DNA from: Plenodomus lindquistii
Lineage: Eukaryota; Ascomycota; Dothideomycetes; Pleosporales; Leptosphaeriaceae
DNA length: 64,000 nt
Assembly: GCA_025504975.1 (NCBI GenBank)
Contig: JANUWI010000006.1
Location: forward strand, 1 to 64,000
Reading direction: 5' to 3'
In this document: piece after piece, positions 58,812-64,000 of the stretch
Layout of the letters: each line of letters starts with the position of its first letter
Position numbering within the stretch: the stretch's first letter is position 1
Position numbers and translations under genes: made by a program
The notes under the pieces: model-generated
Told to the model about the DNA's origin: nothing
Databases searched by the model: none
Seen by the model: only the letters and a program-made list of their open reading frames with translations

Positions 58812-60301
58812 ATGAAGCGACTTTATGTTTTTCTGGCATTGCTCTCTGCGGCGATTAACGTTTGCCGAGGGTCAGAGCCAGCACAACTATGCCGTACGAA
58901 TCCCACGCTGCACACGGATATGTGTATGGCGCTGAAAAGCGTAAAGTCGCCGCAGAGAGGACATGACTTGCTCATGACTTTCTCCGTCAAATTCTATGAA
59001 CGCAGTGGATGGGCCGCCTTTGGTGTGGGCAATCTCATGGATCGAGCTCTGATGTTCGTACTATGGCCAGGCGAACGGGAAGGCGGTGGGTTACATCTGG
59101 TCTCACAATATATCCCAAGTAAATGTATGCTGACTTGAAGAAGATGCCGTCCTATCACTACGCTCGACACTGGAACATCTCGCACCGGAGCCACTTAAGA
59201 ACCAGAGACAACTTCACGTTCACAGCACAAAACTCACCAACGAAGGGATGCATGTTGTACAGGCAACATGTTATTCATGCGAGATAAACGGGCTTGGCGC
59301 ACTGAATGCTTCGACCGACAGTCAACCATGGCTGTTTGCGACCAGCTATCTACAGCAAACGCAGACTGATGATCCTAACCTACGCATAACCATGCACACA
59401 GACTTTGGTACGTCTCATACAATACCATCTTATTGACGACTTTACTCACTTCTGTCAGGGCTTGGATCGATCGATATGGCCTCGGCGTTGTTTGCAGATC
59501 AGGATGAAGACTATCCCGTGATAACTACTGACCGATCCTCGATCCATGCTGTAGACCTCTCCCGGCATACGGGATCAGGAAACGCGTCGGTAGGTTCTGT
59601 CAACATGTGGAACGTACATGGATTGCTTTTATCCTTCTCAGTCATCCTCACCTTTCTTGGTATCGTCCTAATCCGCAGCGGATTAAAGTGGGCGTTTCGC
59701 AGCCACTGGACCATACAAATCCTGTCTGTCCTTGGGATACTAACCGGGTGCCTCATTGGAACGCTCAAAAGCACAAGTGTATTCCATGTAAGCTATCATC
59801 CAGCGATATCTTGGGCCGAGCGTGACTGATCCAAAGTTCAGGTTGAAAGTTTCGCTTCCATGCACAAGGTTTTTGGCGTTGCAATCGCAATTGGAGTCCC
59901 CTTTCAGATTGCGCTCGGGTACAAACACCACGTCAATTACGTCAAATACGGACATCGTACCAGGACCTCATTCTACCATATCTATCTTGGCCGAATACTC
60001 TTCGTAGGATTCAACTTGAATGTCTTCATGTCAGTTCTAGCGCAGGTTATTCTCGAGTACACGATTACTAACTTTATATAGGGGTCTCGTACATGCTGGA
60101 CAGAGCAGCGCCTTGCGCTGGAGTTGGGTCGTGATAGTTCTCCTGGAGAGTGCAGTGCTGGGCTGGGTCATATTTGTGAAAAGTCCTGATGCAGGATCAG
60201 ACTATAAAAATCTGGGAGGCGACGACACGGATCCGTTCGTGATTGGAGATGAGGAAGAGAAGTGGAATGATTCTGAATCGAGAATCGAGCGGTCTACGTA
60301 G
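58812..60301 (+). CDS. DOMON / cytochrome b561 transmembrane redox protein
   Basis: Five exons (58812-59085, 59141-59407, 59459-59787, 59842-60029, 60082-60301) give 425 aa; all four introns are 51-55 bp and in consistent phase. A signal peptide (about 1-20) precedes a cellobiose-dehydrogenase-type cytochrome (DOMON) domain with WAAFGVGNLMDRALMFVLWP, where Met probably binds haem, and QATCYSCE. The second half has about five helices of the b561 core with four conserved histidines at about 235 (MWNVHG), 298 (SMHK), 336 (FYHIYLG) and 357 (GLVHAG). Such proteins carry electrons across a membrane, often to a metal reductase or a copper enzyme. Here it may supply electrons to the luminal side where UstYa-type proteins act; that is inference. 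Confidence 0.88.
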
Positions 60302-60965
60302 CAGTACCTCGATTCAATGATAGTATACGGGCAAAGACTATCCTCTACAACTTGTCAACACGAGCTGCGTCGAACTGAAAGCCCATTCAATTGCTGTGAC
60401 CGAATTGTGTGTAATTAGCGAGGTGACAACCTCAGCAAAAACTACAAGATGGAATTTGTCTTCACAAGACCAACAATCTGGAGATATGCCTATAACAGCT
60501 TCAAAGAGTTTGATCAATGCTGTTTGACGTATTGTAGCCATTAGGCTAACAGCTTTGGATATTGATCTCAAGCATGCGTTGCTTGAGAGCTGCAGATTGC
60601 ATCCCTATCCCTAATCTGCATGACAGGAGCAGCGGAGCTCCAGTGACCAAACTCAAAGCCATTTCAACCAAGGCTCAGAATGACGGCTCCATAGCCTTCG
60701 CATTTTGATGCCAACCCACGGGCATCAGACTGCGAGTGAGCATGAGTTTCTAGTTTCGTGCGGGTGTACATACTAGCTTGCCATACAGCAAACAGCTCAC
60801 GGTCTGGTGTTTCGTCAGCGCTGAGTAGAGCCCCACATTTAAGAGATGTAAGCATTCAATACGTAAGCACTGTTATTTACCTGATCGCTTGCCAAGGTTA
60901 GTCATTGTTCCCTCTGAGCCTAGACTGCGGGAATTTGTCGTGAAAGGGTTACCGAATTGCGCAAA
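60302..60965. other. Distal upstream region of the precursor gene
   Basis: No gene was recognised; the small frames look random. The region ends at the 25-bp repeat array. Confidence 0.5.
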
Positions 60966-61108
60966 CGTCAAAGTGAGTAAGGCTGCCTGCGCAGGTGAGT
61001 AAGGCTGATGATCGCGGAGGTGAGTCGTGCTCGCGGTCGTGGAGGTGAGTAAGGCTGTAATGGTGGAGGCGGATAGTGCTTGCAATTGTGGAGGTGAGTA
61101 ATGACATT
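60966..61108. repeat. Array of about six 25-bp repeats upstream of the precursor gene
   Basis: The core GTGAGTAAGGCTG occurs at 60973, 60995 and 61045; related versions start at 61020 (GTGAGTCGTGCTC) and 61094 (GTGAGTAATGACA), and a weak one near 61070. Spacing is 22-25 bp throughout. The array ends about 200 bp before the precursor ATG, which fits a cluster of binding sites for a regulator, though a plain minisatellite cannot be excluded. Confidence 0.6.
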
Positions 61109-61185
61109 GGGTGTAGCCTGTAGGAGTCAGTGAAGCTAACAATGGAGCGGGTGAGGGTATAGGCCAGCCCTAGGCTTCAGCGACA

Positions 61186-61193
61186 TATAAATC
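61186..61193 (+). promoter_or_regulatory. TATA box of the precursor gene
   Basis: TATAAATC lies about 120 bp upstream of the ATG and is followed by a pyrimidine-rich leader (TTTCTTCACC), as in strongly expressed fungal genes. Confidence 0.55.
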
Positions 61194-61311
61194 ACGTTTC
61201 TTCACCTTATCCCAAGGCTCAGAACACAGCAGCTCATCATCCAATTTTCTCAATCAAGCCGACGATCACTTTCCAGCTCATCCAACTTTCCGGAATAACT
61301 ACTCCTCCAAC

Positions 61312-61839
61312 ATGAAGCCAACCACCATCCTGTCCGTCCTCATGGGAATGTCCACCGTCGTGTCTGCGCTTCCCGCACCCCAGAAGAAGATTGACGCCGT
61401 TGACGTTGAGAAGCGCTTCCCTCAAAAGAAGATCGATGCCGTCGATGTCGAGAAGCGCTTCCCTCAAAAGAAGATCGATGCTGTTGACGTTGAAAAGCGT
61501 CAAAAGAAGATCGATGCTGTTGATGTCGAGAAGCGTCAGAAGAAGATTGACGCCGTCGACGTCGAGAAGCGACAGAAGAAGATTGACGCCGTCGACGTTG
61601 AAAAGCGTCAAAAGAAGATCGATGCCGTTGATGTCGAGAAACGCCAGAAGAAGATTGACGCCGTCGACGTTGAAAAGCGTCAAAAGAAGATCGATGCCGT
61701 TGATGTCGAGAAACGCCAGAAGAAGATTGACGCCGTCGACGTTGAAAAGCGTCAAAAGAAGATCGATGCCGTTGATGTCGAGAAACGCCAGAAGAAGATT
61801 GACGCCGTTGACGTGACCGTGGAGGCTGCCGACTACTAA
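61312..61839 (+). CDS. Secreted Kex2-processed repeat precursor (candidate RiPP precursor)
   Basis: A single-exon 175-aa protein. A signal peptide (about 1-19, ending VSA) is followed by LPAPQ and then an array of 12 copies of KKIDAVDV, 11 of them followed by EKR. Each KR is a Kex2 site. The first two linkers are FPQ and the next nine are Q only; the last copy ends in TVEAADY without KR. Cleavage and trimming would give QKKIDAVDVE-type peptides. This is the layout of fungal Kex2-processed repeat proteins, which include the ustiloxin, asperipin and phomopsin precursors. The core has no Tyr, Trp or Phe, so tyrosine cross-linking as in those compounds is not possible. Its neighbours encode UstYa-like proteins, a b561 redox protein and a transporter. 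Alternatives are an unmodified secreted peptide, such as a repellent- or pheromone-like product. Confidence 0.85.
   Translation: MKPTTILSVLMGMSTVVSALPAPQKKIDAVDVEKRFPQKKIDAVDVEKRFPQKKIDAVDVEKRQKKIDAVDVEKRQKKIDAVDVEKRQKKIDAVDVEKRQKKIDAVDVEKRQKKIDAVDVEKRQKKIDAVDVEKRQKKIDAVDVEKRQKKIDAVDVEKRQKKIDAVDVTVEAADY
61384..61815 (+). repeat. Tandem repeat array encoding the peptide cores
   Basis: Two 42-bp units followed by 36-bp units. From 61585 to 61800 the pattern is a 72-bp dimer repeated three times without any difference (61585-61656, 61657-61728, 61729-61800), so the later copies arose by recent dimer duplication. Earlier units differ at synonymous positions only. Confidence 0.95.
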
Positions 61840-64000
61840 GTCCATTCTCCCCAACGTCTGAGACGCCAGGTCGATCAGGTCAACGACCTTGGGATGGGAT
61901 GGGGTACTAGTACAGGAAGTGGTACATAACGAGATGATAGGTTGACATTGAACCTGGGAAAGGTACAATTTATGTTATTCGGGTAAGAGTGGTGGATTTG
62001 AAAACCAAGGACACTCATTCATGGCGCTGATAGTACATTGGAATTGAGCTGCTTTTTTTTTTTTTTTTTTTTTTGGAAATGTTGGAATTTGCGAGTGATG
62101 TCTTGGTGTGAGACCTAAATTTGGGAACCATGATGTAAGTCATCTAAGGATCGACGTGGTGTACATTTACCTATCGTGCAACGAGGTCGTAAAGAGCCTC
62201 GGCAGCATTCCGAGGCCTCTGCAAAAATCGGTTATACATGTCAAGTCGTTTGTCAAGTTTCGTGTGCCTTGATCGTCTCCTTGTTGCAGCCTGGGTTGTT
62301 GCTTGAAGGTCTCTTGGTGGAGCTGATGATGTGAGGAGTACGACTTCAGGACCCGCTTCGTACTGTGCAGCAGGAGGAATTGTGATCATGCATTGGGTTT
62401 TTTAGTTGGGTAAGATAGCCTTTGAACGTGAGCTTGTTTCAGATGTCGAAATGAGTCCACTTGCGCCGACATCACCGCGACTCCGCCATTTCGGAAACTT
62501 TACAACGCCACATACACGAAACGCGTCTGATTAGGCCGCCCGCGCTCGCGATTTAGTGATCGCTAATAGTGGAGTCGGCGATGGTCTGGATTGCGGATCA
62601 GGATCGTAGCTGGGTCTACGATGTTTCAGAAATTGGAGTCCAATCATTTAATTTCGGTAGGGGCGGGAGAACGTTTGGTGGAAGCTGTGGGAGATGAGAG
62701 ACTACGTCAGTGGCGATGAGTCAGCTTGTGGGGATGCAAAACTTTACAACACATACATCTTGTTCATTGATACTTGACGATGGTCTTGCGGCGCGTCTGA
62801 ATGTGTGACACCTCAGGAGTTGCAGGGTAAGGTTTTGACGGCGCAATTGTGAGACTTTGCGACATTGAACCGCTTCGACGTCGGCAAGTCTTCAGGCAGT
62901 TGATGACGGTATCTGAGGCCGCCGTGCATGCTTTGGTGCCAAGGTCGTCTACAGCGATGATGCTTGAACCTTGAAAATTCGGTATGCAATGAGACGGGAA
63001 TTGCAGAAGCCTCTTCGGGCCGCAGCTGAACTCTCGTGTAGGTAAACGGTCGTACTATAGGAGTCCCTGTACATATTGTGTATCTGGTACTTGACTGCAG
63101 ACCAGTTCACTGTGGCACCATCTTGTTGAAGCTTGGTGGTGGTTTATCGCGGAAAGGTCCAGCGTTACCAAAGTTCAACGATTTATAGCCTCGTGCAAGG
63201 CGTGCAACGGTCAGTCGAATGGGAGGGCGTTGTTCCACAGGGCTGAGGTAGCGCCGATCCCGCAGCAATTTCTCAGACGGCTTTCAAATGATCTCCATTA
63301 ATACTACGGCGACGAAAGAAGAGCAGCTCATTCCTTGGGGAAGTGCGGATTTACGAGTTACTAATGGGAATGTCAAAGTGAAGTCTTGTTTTTTGTATGG
63401 CCGTGATTCGTCGCCGAATTTTTCATATATGCCAGGAACTCGAATAATCATCTCGGGAAGATCGATCGCTTATGTGAACAGGGCAGAGAGAGACCGAACG
63501 CAAGAAAGGTTGACAAAGAAGCGCATACAGCACTGTGAAGACGACAGCTTTGCTTACCAAACCGAGGCCGAAGCCCAATACTGTTGTGTACTGTGTATGA
63601 GGTGATTGGCCATTTCGGGTCCGAGCACATACGTGGTTCTCGCTCGAGCTGCGGAAGATGTGTCTGCAGCAAGGGGCGGCCTGGCGCAAGAAAGACGGCG
63701 ACGCGCCGCGTGGGCCAGGGTCTAATCACACAGCAGTCGACGTAAGTGTGCGGAGACGAGTGTACTATGTAGCTCTGAGCTAGGCTTTGGAGCGATACAA
63801 AGTCGCCAGCTCGCGACACGCAGAGCTGTAGTGCGCTACAGTGGCACAGGATAGGGATAGGGGAGTGTAGAACAGCAGGCGGTTAGTCAGGGGAAAGGCG
63901 GCCAAGTCCATGACTAGGGCGTCGGGTGATTTGCTCGCTTGGTTGTGCCTCCCGGATTTAGCGGCTTCAGGAAGGCGACGGGCGTTTGGTAGCGTACTGT
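61840..64000. other. Right-end region without a recognised gene
   Basis: No conserved domain or spliceable gene was found. A run of 22 T lies at 62053-62074. The small frames (62171-62389 minus, 63288-63605 plus) lack recognisable features and are not called. Confidence 0.5.

Noticed and set aside
61237..61968. 243-aa open frame antisense to the repeat precursor
   Set aside because: Because the repeat unit is a multiple of three, every frame without a stop in one unit stays open across the array. The sense frame has a signal peptide and KR sites; the antisense frame has neither.
63288..63605. 105-aa plus-strand frame near the right end
   Set aside because: No signal peptide, domain or splice partner, and the region around it has no other coding character.

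Overview
The window is from a filamentous ascomycete, most likely a Pleosporales-type Dothideomycete. The evidence is short GT-AG introns (about 45-130 bp), fungal-only families (UstYa/DUF3328, HET, CYP52-like P450, a bZIP-ankyrin regulator of the TOXE kind), and a 23 kb AT-rich block almost without CA/TG dinucleotides, the mark of repeat-induced point mutation (RIP).

Layout. 1-5190: an intact, young Ty1/copia retrotransposon with essentially identical LTRs, whose gag and pol share one frame separated by a single TGA followed by CTA. 5191-28100: RIP-destroyed retroelements. A plus-strand copia relic (5191-8250 and 16251-18150) is split by a minus-strand Ty3/gypsy relic with recognisable LTRs (8251-16250). 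A second, plus-strand gypsy relic lies at 20317-27704, itself flanked by a 237 bp direct repeat. 28234-36202: a CYP52-like P450, a canonical UstYa protein, a bZIP-basic/ankyrin (bANK) regulator and a UstYa-like membrane protein. 36203-53766: glucosidase II beta subunit, a 1002-aa protein with a duplicated Cys/His domain, a secreted phytase-like esterase, a small unknown gene, a HET protein and a disordered 560-aa protein, with MITEs in between. 53987-61839: two paralogous UstYa-like proteins, a sucrose-type transporter, a DOMON-cytochrome b561 protein and a secreted precursor with 12 copies of KKIDAVDV, 11 of them followed by EKR. 61840-64000: no convincing gene.

Main interpretation. The right-hand block looks like an undescribed gene cluster for a fungal ribosomally made, post-translationally modified peptide. 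It has a Kex2-processed multi-copy precursor, HxxHC-type (UstYa-like) membrane proteins, a redox protein and a transporter. The left-hand P450/UstYa/bANK/UstYa-like group, about 18-30 kb away, has complementary content and might be a second cluster or a separated part of the same one. A roughly 25-bp repeat array and a TATA box lie just upstream of the precursor. The peptide core has no aromatic residue, unlike the tyrosine-bearing ustiloxin, phomopsin and asperipin cores, so the chemistry, if any, would differ.

Gene models with introns were spliced by eye. All of them keep frame across every junction, but no alignment or transcript data were available.
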